From Paludibacteraceae bacterium (lineage in GTDB: Bacteria > Bacteroidota > Bacteroidia > Bacteroidales > Paludibacteraceae): a DNA stretch of 33,863 nt. The number at the start of each line of letters is the position of its first letter. Positions within the stretch are counted from its first letter, which is position 1. Where the stretch lies: contig CAJOFU010000014.1 in the NCBI GenBank assembly GCA_905233935.1, positions 1-33,863 of the forward strand. The letters run 5' to 3'. The notes under the pieces were generated by a model. It had not been told where the DNA came from. It worked only from the letters and a program-made list of their open reading frames with translations, and did not search any database. Positions 1 through 6,326 of the stretch are shown here, piece after piece. A program made the translations under genes and the position numbers.

Positions 1-457
1 TGCATTATTGAAGATACAATTCTTATATGCACCCTTATCGGCTACATATTTGTACACATCATAACCGTTGATCTTTTCGTTTACTTTTGTCATAGCAACA
101 CCTGGCCATGTAGTTCCGGCTGCGGTGCCACCCCAGAGGTGTACGGTCGGAGTAGCCCATGCCTTGGCGTTAACCAGGAAGATGGAGTCTTTCTCTGCCG
201 GCTGGGGATCATCGCCCGAGCCGGGATCTTCTGATGCAGGGATATCCTCTTTTGCATACCATTTGTCAATATAATAGTACTTACCGGAAGTCCAGTCGAG
301 GTCAGCAGTTTGGTCTGCACCTGCATTATTGAAGATACAATTCTTATATGCACCCTTGTCGGCTACATATTTGTACACATCATAACCGTTGATCTTTTCG
401 TTTACTTTTGTCATAGCAACGCCAGGCCAAGTAGTTCCGGCAGCGGTGCCACCCCAG
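1..457 (-). pseudogene. Out-of-frame starch-binding tail of the alpha-amylase
   Basis: Downstream of the amylase reading frame (towards base 1) the minus strand encodes, in a different frame, a CBM26-like starch-binding module, a linker rich in Asp/Pro/Gly, and a second near-identical module that runs off the left edge. Recognisable pieces are VHLWGG, TTWPGVAM and KINGYDVYKY. The shift comes from a 25-nt gap between bases 457 and 458 when this copy is aligned with the copy at 1-227. The lost bases correspond to 137-161 of that copy and would have encoded WATPTVHL, including an aromatic residue of the kind that contacts starch. The result is either a genuine pseudogenised tail or a repeat-collapse assembly error. 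Without the gap the protein would carry at least two tandem modules. Confidence 0.75.
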
Positions 458-530
458 CTTTGGCATTAACCAGGAAGATGGAGTCTTTCTCTACCGGCTG
501 GGGATCATCACCCGGCTCATCCCCGGGATC
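1..530. repeat. Tandem duplication of starch-binding module DNA
   Basis: Bases 1-227 and 322-530 are near-identical direct copies at an offset of 321 bases until the second copy loses 25 nt after base 457. Scattered substitutions (for example cttatcgg versus cttgtcgg) show that the copies are distinct and not a simple assembly echo. The first copy is cut by the window edge, so more copies may follow. Confidence 0.85.
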
Positions 531-2144
531 TGCATCGGCAGTCTTGGTTGCTGTAGCGGAGATAGCTTTGGTTTCAGCATTGAAGGTAATGGTGATGGTG
601 TACGTACCGGCAGCGTCAATTTTCAACTGATAATTCTCCGCCGGATAAGATACGTCCCAACCGTGGTCTTCGCATACTTTTAACTCAATTGTCCCGGCTT
701 TGAGCACAAGATCGCTTTGCTCCCATTTATAACTACCATCGTCTTGCTTAATCATGTCATTCGCTTCGAACGAAGAAGCCCAAGCCGTTCCGAATACATC
801 AGCAGAGTTGCCTGCTACAGTGTAGGTGTGTTCGACCGGAGTGTTCGTCTTAACCCAGATAGCATAACCATTACCGGAAGCCTTCTTTGTATAGCCGTCA
901 AAACTGCCACCGACCTTGTTGCCCAATTGCAGGATAAGCCAGCCGTTCTTACCGACGATCGTTGCCTGATAGCCGCCTTGTTCGGCAGACTCATCCTTCA
1001 CCTCGCTCTGTGAGTGAACACCCACGAGGTGACGTGCCTCGATCATCGCCTTGATCTCCGACTTGTAGGTTACCCAGTGCGGATAGAACACGCACGGGAT
1101 ACCCGGCATCGAAAGGATATATGCATTGGCTTGCAGCAGTCGGTCTTTCAGGTTGCTCGACATCGAGTTGTTCTGTCCACCGAACTCACTATCGTTGCGC
1201 GTAAAAGTATCATGGTTATCAACGAATGTCACCGCGTGTTTGCTCAGTCCTGCACCTAACAGACCAGCGCCTTTGCACTTGCTGTAGTCGAACGAGCAAA
1301 TACCGTTGTTCAGTGCGTCGTACTTCGTGCCGAAGTCAAACGCCATTTCGTTCCAGTTGGCATCCTCCAGACGTGAACGGATAACGTCCGAGTTTCCGTC
1401 CCAATACTCTACGACCGCCATATACGCTCCAGCTGCGGAGTTGTAGTCGTTGATATGGCTGTGGTGGAAACCTTTGCCGTAATCGTAACGCCAGCCGTCA
1501 AAGCCCACATCGTTCTTTAACCATTTAAGGTACGCGCGGAACATCGCCTGAACATTTGAACTCTTATGATCCCAGTCACGCGCTTCTGAATAGTTCGCTT
1601 CATCACCGTAACCGTCGTCATCAGCACCGGTAGCCAAGCCTTTGCAACTGCCTGCGTTGTCATTTTTGTTCATCTCATCCGTCTTGCAGATCCACGATGC
1701 TTCAGGATAGAACTTGCCATATGTGCCGAAGTCCATCGTCGCAAACGAGCACCAACTTGTACTACCCTCTATGTGGTTAATCACTATATCCGCTACGGTT
1801 CGTGTACCTTTCGCTTTCAGCTTGGTGATAAGCTCACGCAGTTGCGACTCGCTACCCCACGCACTGCTCAGATTGCTGTACTGCTTGGGGTGGTAACCCG
1901 TACCGGCTCCTCCGGCTACAGGCGGAAGCCATACAAGGTCAAAATACTCGCCGAGTTCATCGACTTGGTTGAGCAGCGTGCTCCAACCGGTATTGCCGTA
2001 CGCGCTACCTGAACCGTTAGGATAACTGTCCCAGTAGAACGCCTGCAACATCACATCGGGAGCATTCTCCGGTGCACTCGAAGTCGCTCCCCACATCATC
2101 GTGCTCATCAAGAGCACAACAAACATTGATAGAACTTTTTTCAT
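411..2144 (-). CDS. Secreted alpha-amylase, GH13, truncated by frameshift
   Basis: The 577-residue frame starts at the ATG at 2144 with a signal peptide (Lys-Lys then hydrophobic residues 4-20). The GH13 barrel follows: region I DIVINH (119-124), region II GWRYDYGKG with nucleophile Asp221, region III VVEYWDGN with acid/base Glu246, and region IV FVDNHD with Asp309 to Asp312. All catalytic residues are present, so the enzyme core should hydrolyse alpha-1,4-glucans. After the barrel and C-terminal sheet there is a SusE/SusF-like beta-sandwich segment (roughly 490-545, containing GWDVSYPAENY), then the start of a CBM26-like module at SIFLVNAKA. There the frame is lost and ends after 14 unrelated residues. 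The protein is expected to be exported to the periplasm or cell surface. No susC/susD genes are nearby. The start is supported by the signal peptide; the promoter at 2327-2355 lies about 185 bases upstream. Confidence 0.92.
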   Translation of the reverse strand: MKKVLSMFVVLLMSTMMWGATSSAPENAPDVMLQAFYWDSYPNGSGSAYGNTGWSTLLNQVDELGEYFDLVWLPPVAGGAGTGYHPKQYSNLSSAWGSESQLRELITKLKAKGTRTVADIVINHIEGSTSWCSFATMDFGTYGKFYPEASWICKTDEMNKNDNAGSCKGLATGADDDGYGDEANYSEARDWDHKSSNVQAMFRAYLKWLKNDVGFDGWRYDYGKGFHHSHINDYNSAAGAYMAVVEYWDGNSDVIRSRLEDANWNEMAFDFGTKYDALNNGICSFDYSKCKGAGLLGAGLSKHAVTFVDNHDTFTRNDSEFGGQNNSMSSNLKDRLLQANAYILSMPGIPCVFYPHWVTYKSEIKAMIEARHLVGVHSQSEVKDESAEQGGYQATIVGKNGWLILQLGNKVGGSFDGYTKKASGNGYAIWVKTNTPVEHTYTVAGNSADVFGTAWASSFEANDMIKQDDGSYKWEQSDLVLKAGTIELKVCEDHGWDVSYPAENYQLKIDAAGTYTITITFNAETKAISATATKTADADPGDEPGDDPQPVEKDSIFLVNAKAGVAPLPELLGLALL

Positions 2145-2185
2145 TATTGATATATTTAGATTTTGGATTGTGTGTTTTTCTTTGT

Positions 2186-2301
2186 AATCTGTTTAATCAG
2201 CTCAATCTGTGAACAAATTAAGTCCACCGCATTCGTTTAATTCGCTTAATTCGTGAACAAATCAAGTCCATTGCAATCTGTTTAATCTGTTCAATCTGTG
2301 A
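2186..2301 (-). repeat. Nested 9-nt/45-nt repeat array in the amylase leader
   Basis: On the plus strand three 9-mers (aatctgttt, aatcagctc, aatctgtga) at 2186-2212 are followed by an 18-nt spacer at 2213-2230. The same plan repeats with attcgttt, aattcgctt, aattcgtga (2231-2256) and an 18-nt spacer (2257-2274) that matches the first at 15 of 18 bases, then again with aatctgttt, aatctgttc, aatctgtga (2275-2301). The higher-order period is therefore 44-45 nt. The array sits between the predicted amylase promoter and its start codon, so it would form part of the 5' untranslated RNA. The sequence shows the structure; a function is unknown. Confidence 0.8.
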
Positions 2302-2326
2302 ACCTATAACCCCAAAAAAGCCTGCA

Positions 2327-2355
2327 AATATACTATTTTTTTTTCGAATATGCAA
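2327..2355 (-). promoter_or_regulatory. Promoter of the alpha-amylase gene
   Basis: The minus strand carries a -7 box TATATTTG (2327-2334) and a -33 TTG at 2353-2355, the Bacteroidetes primary sigma factor pattern. The spacer is 18 nt instead of the 20 nt found in almost all other promoters of this window, because its T tract is 7 long instead of 9. The flanks are almost identical to the promoter at 3637-3667. Confidence 0.6.
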
Positions 2356-2395
2356 ACCTTTTGCCAAAATTTTTGCATTTTTCATTAATTTTTCA

Positions 2396-3595
2396 TCACA
2401 AGCTCGGCGAATAGAAGTAATCCGTTACCCACTGCGGCAACTTCGAAGTGCGCATCGGCTGCAACGGAACAACAGGATCATCCTTCAGCGCCTCGCGTCG
2501 GCGCGCATAACCTGCACCCAAGCGCACACCAATATTCAGGTGTACCTGCCAGTTCCAGTTACGCATTCGTATATCCGCCAGTTCTCCTTCGCGGGAGTGA
2601 AAACGGATATTACTTGCCTTGCCCCACAGCGACAGATGTACCCAGCGGTTGATCTCCCAACTGACTGCCGCACGGATATTTCCTGTCACATGTACGGGCA
2701 ATTTGGGCTGGATGTTGTACAGCGGGTCAACCGGAAGAGCGGCGCGAATAGTCGAATCCATCTCCAGACTGAGTTGGTTGATTGAGTAGAACACGAGTTG
2801 CACGTTTGCCGCGGCGTGCAGTAGCACCTTGCCGTTATTCGGGGTATAGTTGATGCCGTATCCGAGTCCGGCGGCAACTTGGTGGGTCACTATATGTTTC
2901 ACGCTGTCAATCAGTATGGCATGAGCCGGTACATGGCTATACGAGAACGAGTCTTGTAGTGCCATGTCGGTTGACAGATACGACAGCGACAACAACAGCG
3001 AACCCGCACTACGCTTCTGGATAAACGTCTGCTTGATGGCTGCGTTGTGGGAGTAATGCTCGGAGTTCAACGCGTACCAAGCCGTGAGGTTCGTGTTAGT
3101 CACCATCACCGCATCCTTAGGCATTGAGGCAAGCACGTTCTTCGGATCGTCTGGGTTGATCACAACGCCCGAAAGGTGCGTACTCACCTGTCGCTGAAAC
3201 TCTATACCGAGCATCTTACTGCCCAACGAGAAATCCAGATTCCTCGCGTAGGCATGTACCACATCCCAACTGTAACCGAATCCCAAACCGCGGTACGCAG
3301 CATGAAAACCCACCTCAATGCTTGGCGTGGTGCGTGACAGAAGCGCGATCTTGTTGCCGGAATTCAACTCTGTGGTGCGGTAGTACGAATTGATGCCTAC
3401 CATCGAGTTGGTATACGCCAACCGCCAACTGTTCTCCGGCAGAGCGATATAGCTGGTATCCACGTTCTGCAACAAGAACCGGTCAACACGTTCCGCCATA
3501 CGGTAGAAGAACAACATCCCTTTCGATGTCGCCTGACATAACGTCGCCGCTGCCAATAGCCCTAACAGCAATACTATCCTTCTACCATTTATCAT
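2396..3595 (-). CDS. DUF4421 family outer-membrane-type protein
   Basis: The frame is open upstream to 3667, but the ATG at 3595 is preferred because it begins a clean signal peptide (MINGRR, then a Leu/Ala-rich stretch ending around TLCQA). This gives 399 residues. The next region (DTSYIALPENSW, then a Gly/aromatic-rich GLGFGYSWDV) is typical of DUF4421, a Bacteroidetes family with no assigned function. The alternating hydrophobic, Tyr- and Trp-rich C-terminal two thirds suggests a beta-barrel or beta-rich outer-membrane protein. Assignment to DUF4421 is from recognition; the barrel is inference. The gene is monocistronic with its own promoter just upstream. Confidence 0.8.
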   Translation of the reverse strand: MINGRRIVLLLGLLAAATLCQATSKGMLFFYRMAERVDRFLLQNVDTSYIALPENSWRLAYTNSMVGINSYYRTTELNSGNKIALLSRTTPSIEVGFHAAYRGLGFGYSWDVVHAYARNLDFSLGSKMLGIEFQRQVSTHLSGVVINPDDPKNVLASMPKDAVMVTNTNLTAWYALNSEHYSHNAAIKQTFIQKRSAGSLLLSLSYLSTDMALQDSFSYSHVPAHAILIDSVKHIVTHQVAAGLGYGINYTPNNGKVLLHAAANVQLVFYSINQLSLEMDSTIRAALPVDPLYNIQPKLPVHVTGNIRAAVSWEINRWVHLSLWGKASNIRFHSREGELADIRMRNWNWQVHLNIGVRLGAGYARRREALKDDPVVPLQPMRTSKLPQWVTDYFYSPSL

Positions 3596-3611
3596 TGACC
3601 TATAATCTGTT

Positions 3612-3625
3612 TTCGACTTTCGACT
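3612..3625 (-). repeat. Two-unit AGTCGAA array in the DUF4421 leader
   Basis: The minus strand reads AGTCGAA twice in tandem, 16 bases upstream of the chosen start codon, followed by a fragment resembling the 9-mer of 2186-2301 (cagattata). It belongs to the heptamer family seen through the window, in the same orientation relative to transcription. Confidence 0.6.
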
Positions 3626-3636
3626 AAAAAAGCCGA

Positions 3637-3667
3637 CAAATATACTATTTTTTTTTCGAATATGCAA
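3637..3667 (-). promoter_or_regulatory. Promoter of the DUF4421 gene
   Basis: The minus strand has TTG (3665-3667), a 20-nt spacer with a T9/A9 tract, and TATATTTG (3637-3644). About 40 bases around it match the amylase promoter at 2316-2358, differing mainly in T-tract length (9 versus 7). It is arranged back to back with the rubredoxin promoter. Confidence 0.75.
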
Positions 3668-3714
3668 GCCATTTGCCCAAAAAGTTGCAAAGATTTCATT
3701 TTTTTCCTAAATTG

Positions 3715-3746
3715 TTTGCATATTCGCTTTTTTTTTCGTACCTTTG
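3715..3746 (+). promoter_or_regulatory. Promoter of the rubredoxin gene
   Basis: TTTG at 3715-3718, a 20-nt spacer with a T tract, and TACCTTTG at 3739-3746 match the Bacteroidetes primary promoter. The start codon follows 54 bases after the -7 box. Confidence 0.8.
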
Positions 3747-3800
3747 CACCATAAATTTGATGGCTGACTGCTAAATACTAACCATAAAAATCCAACAACA

Positions 3801-3962
3801 ATGAAAAAGTACATTTGTAATGTTTGCGCGTACGAGTACGATCCCGCTGTAGGCGATCCCGACAACGGCATAGCTGCCGGCACTCCGTTCGAAGAACTCC
3901 CCGAGGATTGGGTTTGCCCGCTCTGCGGCGTCGGCAAAGACGACTTCAGCCCCGCTGAATAG
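3801..3962 (+). CDS. Rubredoxin
   Basis: This 53-residue protein has the two metal-binding loops of rubredoxin: CNVC near residues 6-9 ([10 protein letters not shown]) and CPLCG near residues 39-43 ([13 protein letters not shown]). The four cysteines bind one iron, making it a small cytosolic one-electron carrier, typically used in anaerobes for oxidative-stress reductases. The internal [11 protein letters not shown] segment is also characteristic. Length equals the family norm. The gene has its own promoter and no obvious operon partner; a series of hairpins follows the stop codon. Confidence 0.95.
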   Translation: MKKYICNVCAYEYDPAVGDPDNGIAAGTPFEELPEDWVCPLCGVGKDDFSPAE

Positions 3963-4420
3963 TCCCGCATCACCACTAATCCCCGCTTGCGGATAACAAT
4001 GCAAGCTAAGACATATCGGCGCAGTGTGCGCCAAAATAAAGCGTAATAAGCCAAAACTTGATAACTTGAAACTTCGACAACTTCTAAGTAATTAAAACTT
4101 CAAGTACTGTTTATGCACGCTCACGTATCAGCGTGAGTTTTCCGTGCGTAAATTTGAAGTATTAAGGTAGTCGATGACCTCAAGTTATCAAATTTAGGGC
4201 TAAGAAATAAGAGATTTAACTATTAATAATTGATCTCATATAACTGCGAGCGGCTCTGTGAGTCGCTCGTGTTGTGTCAAATTGTTCTAAAAGTAAGGTC
4301 ATTGGAACATGATCCCGTGATGGTCGCGTTCTAAACTTCACAATGAACTATTGCAAAATTATACATATTAGAGGGGCAAAAGGATATAAAAACTAAGAAA
4401 AACTATTAATGATGCGTTAA
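3963..4420 (+). other. Gene-free hairpin-rich region after rubredoxin
   Basis: No credible coding frame was seen here. Perfect or near-perfect hairpins occur at 3985-4006 (GCTTGC/GCAAGC, 10-nt loop), 4018-4032 (GGCGCA-GTG-TGCGCC), a large nested structure at 4055-4194, and 4249-4271 (cgagcggct/agtcgctcg with one mismatch). The first two may end the rubredoxin transcript but lack a clear U tract. No TAnnTTTG promoter was found directly before 4055, so any small RNA would be a 3' UTR product or use another promoter type. Confidence 0.5.
4055..4194 (+). ncRNA. Long imperfect palindrome, candidate structured RNA
   Basis: Paired segments nest concentrically: ttgataacttga (4058-4069) with tcaagttatcaa (4180-4191), tcgac (4074-4078) with gtcga (4170-4174), acttcaa (4097-4103) with ttgaagt (4154-4160), ttta (4110-4113) with taaa (4149-4152), gcacg (4115-4119) with cgtgc (4143-4147), and ctcacg (4120-4125) with cgtgag (4132-4137) around a 6-nt loop. 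This is a rod about 135 nt long with internal bulges, reminiscent in outline of 6S RNA, but I recognise no conserved 6S sequence. It could also be a repetitive palindromic element. The left arm contains cttga/cttcga short repeats. Confidence 0.35.
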
Positions 4421-4454
4421 CTTTTGTTGTTTCCTTGTAAACTATCAGTGTTGT

Positions 4455-4735
4455 CCCGCATGGGATGCGGGTTTCCTTCATCCCCTAGGTATCCCTCTCC
4501 TCTATGTCTATTGTTTCGGATACAATCCGAATCCTCTTTGTTAAGTGTGATAGTCGTCAGGCTCGCGTTTCTTTTTCCTTTTTCTTCCTTTCCGCAGGAT
4601 AGTATCCCGCTTCACTTTGTCCATTGCGTCCGAACGGGATTCGGACATCAGCTCGGCTGAAGATGCATCGACCATATATGGACGATTTGTATATGATTGA
4701 TTTGGTTTTGTTCTTTGTGCCGGATACTATCCGGC
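4455..4735. repeat. Cluster of five short perfect hairpins (REP-like)
   Basis: Five compact stem-loops occur in 281 bases: 4455-4471 (CCCGCAT-GGG-ATGCGGG), 4515-4531 (TTCGGAT-ACA-ATCCGAA), 4597-4607 (GGAT-AGT-ATCC core inside a mismatched GC extension), 4628-4646 (GTCCGAA-CGGGA-TTCGGAC) and 4719-4735 (GCCGGAT-ACT-ATCCGGC). Three share a GGAT-nnn-ATCC core and four have a 3-nt loop. The DNA between them has no believable gene; the frames at 4424-4660 and 4624-4959 look non-coding. Confidence 0.7.
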
Positions 4736-4829
4736 TATCCTTCTCACCGGATCAACGCAGCTATCAAGTTATTCCAGAACCTCCGGAAACTCCGGAAATC
4801 ACAAAAATTATACAAAATCTATCACAAAA

Positions 4830-4861
4830 TTTGCATTTTTCAATAATTTTTCGTACCTTTG
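4830..4861 (+). promoter_or_regulatory. Promoter of the basic hypothetical protein
   Basis: TTTG (4830-4833), a 20-nt T-rich spacer and TACCTTTG (4854-4861) match the consensus exactly. A transcript from here would have a leader of about 140 nt before the ATG at 5007. Confidence 0.75.
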
Positions 4862-4945
4862 TACCCGCTTTTGCATCTGAGCTCATGCAATCGTCGATCC
4901 GGCATCGATCCGTTATCGGTCCATCGTCGTATCCCACCACTACCT

Positions 4946-4968
4946 ATATATATACATAGTATATATAT
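4946..4968 (+). other. Perfect TA-rich hairpin in the leader of the 5007 gene
   Basis: ATATATATAC (4946-4955), loop ATA, GTATATATAT (4959-4968) form a 10-bp perfect stem 38 bases before the start codon. It could mark an RNA thermometer, a processing site or a protein-binding palindrome; the sequence alone does not decide. Confidence 0.55.
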
Positions 4969-5006
4969 CCCGTGATTTTGAATTTTATACGTAAAAACGC
5001 ACCGTA

Positions 5007-5366
5007 ATGAACAACAATATTCATCCCATTCTATACAAATTTTTCCTCATCCTCAGGAATAAACTTGGGGCAGAAATCGTCCATCGGCGCAAACGCCGCT
5101 CTAACATGTGCATCGAAATCATCTTCCTCTCCGATCTCATTCAGCAACCTCCGTTAGGTCGTCTTAACACGCTCCGCGAGGCGGAAGAATGTGGCTACTG
5201 GGTTATCTGCCGACCGCAAACCAAACGCGGACACACCACCTATAAAGGTCACAAGGTCTTCCAACTCTTTCTCACACCCGTGCATCCCAAGAAACGCCGC
5301 GAAAGCATTCGCTTTATCACGCCTCGCACAGCCTCAGCACCCTCTTCCGCTGTTATGACTGCATAA
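5007..5366 (+). CDS. Small basic protein of unknown function
   Basis: The frame encodes 119 residues and I do not recognise the family. It has a strong promoter 146 bases upstream, codon use similar to the neighbouring genes, and many Arg/Lys residues (HRRKRRS near 26-32, KKRRES near 94-99). A central segment, LNTLREAEECGYWVICRP then TKRGHTTYKGHKVF, could be a helix followed by a beta wing as in winged-helix DNA-binding proteins; this is inference from pattern only. No signal peptide or membrane segment is visible. The transcript has a long leader with a perfect TA hairpin. It lies between a REP-like hairpin cluster and the fumarate reductase promoter. Confidence 0.5.
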   Translation: MNNNIHPILYKFFLILRNKLGAEIVHRRKRRSNMCIEIIFLSDLIQQPPLGRLNTLREAEECGYWVICRPQTKRGHTTYKGHKVFQLFLTPVHPKKRRESIRFITPRTASAPSSAVMTA

Positions 5367-5485
5367 CTCGTCATTTGCTCCTGCTTTATATTCACGTTTT
5401 GTCACTATTTTGTTACCCGTTGCGCACGTACCAAAAATAAAAAATAAAGATTTTTCACTCTTTTTGCAAAAAAAATCGACTTACA

Positions 5486-5517
5486 TTTGCAAATATCATT
5501 TTTTTTTCGTATCTTTG
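5486..5517 (+). promoter_or_regulatory. Promoter of the frdC-frdA operon
   Basis: TTTG (5486-5489), a 20-nt spacer containing a run of nine T, and TATCTTTG (5510-5517) form the clearest promoter in the window. The first gene starts 73 bases downstream of the -7 box. Confidence 0.85.
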
Positions 5518-5590
5518 TGCGTTTAATTGTGTAGCCATGCAGTTAAGCACCCGAAAGCAATAAATAATACTAAATAAAACATCAAACATT

Positions 5591-6298
5591 ATGTGGTTAA
5601 AAGATTCCTCCATCGGCCGTAAGTTCATTATGAGCATCTCCGGCCTGTTCTTAGTTCTGTTCCTGCTGTTCCACGGCTCGATGAACCTTTGTCTGGTCAT
5701 TGACGATCTGTTCGGCACACAGGGTTACAACTGGATTTGCGCCATGCTTGGTGCGAACTGGTACGCCGTAGCCGGCACGTTGGTCTTGGCATTAGGTGTA
5801 CTGGTGCATTTCTGCTACGCAATCTACCTCACTATCCTCAACTATCGCGCACGCGGTAACGACCGTTACGCCATCGAGGCACGTCAGGAAGGTGTGGATT
5901 GGGAGTCGAAGAACATGCTCGTTCTGGGTATCATTGTTATCGGTTTCCTCTGCTTGCACCTGTACAACTTCTGGTTCAAGATGCAGTTCGCCGAGCTGAC
6001 GGGTGTTCACACCTCGATGTTCGACCCGCAAGACGGCAGCACTATCGTTAAGGATCTGTTCACAAACGGCTGGGCGGGTATCATCTATTGCCTGCTGTAC
6101 ATCGTTTGGCTCGTAGCTCTCTGGTTCCACCTCAACCACGGAATCTGGTCAGCCTTGCAGACGCTGGGCTGGAGCAACCTGATCTGGCTCAAACGCATCA
6201 AAGTGATCGGCTGCGTATTCGCAACCATCGCCGTTGGTCTGTTCATGATTGTTGTTCTATACTTCCTCGGCGTGAACATCGGTCAGATGTGCGCTTAA
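5591..6298 (+). CDS. frdC: Fumarate reductase/succinate dehydrogenase cytochrome b subunit
   Basis: The 235-residue protein has about five hydrophobic helices (near 13-37, 55-85, 107-128, 158-182 and 203-230) and several membrane histidines (FHGSMN, VHFCYA, LHLYNF, FHLNHGIW) suitable for haem ligation, as in the single-subunit di-haem cytochrome b of Bacteroidetes and epsilonproteobacterial SQR/QFR. It anchors the flavoprotein to the inner membrane and passes electrons to or from menaquinone. It is the first gene after a strong promoter and is 28 bases from frdA, the usual C-A order of Bacteroidetes. Direction of the reaction (fumarate reduction in anaerobes) is inferred from lifestyle. Confidence 0.93.
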   Translation: MWLKDSSIGRKFIMSISGLFLVLFLLFHGSMNLCLVIDDLFGTQGYNWICAMLGANWYAVAGTLVLALGVLVHFCYAIYLTILNYRARGNDRYAIEARQEGVDWESKNMLVLGIIVIGFLCLHLYNFWFKMQFAELTGVHTSMFDPQDGSTIVKDLFTNGWAGIIYCLLYIVWLVALWFHLNHGIWSALQTLGWSNLIWLKRIKVIGCVFATIAVGLFMIVVLYFLGVNIGQMCA

Positions 6299-6326
6299 TG
6301 TTTCACGACTTAAATAACACACGAAT

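Noticed and set aside
3707..4054. Minus-strand frame opposite rubredoxin
   Set aside because: Rubredoxin on the plus strand has all four metal-binding cysteines and a promoter; the opposite frame has none of these.
4424..4959. Two overlapping plus-strand frames in the hairpin region
   Set aside because: Composition is driven by the palindromes and T-rich DNA; no promoter or homology pattern, and the second frame runs through a promoter.
3963..5000. tmRNA, RNase P RNA, SRP RNA or tRNA in the gene-free region
   Set aside because: None of the conserved core sequences of these RNAs, and no tRNA T-loop, was found on either strand.
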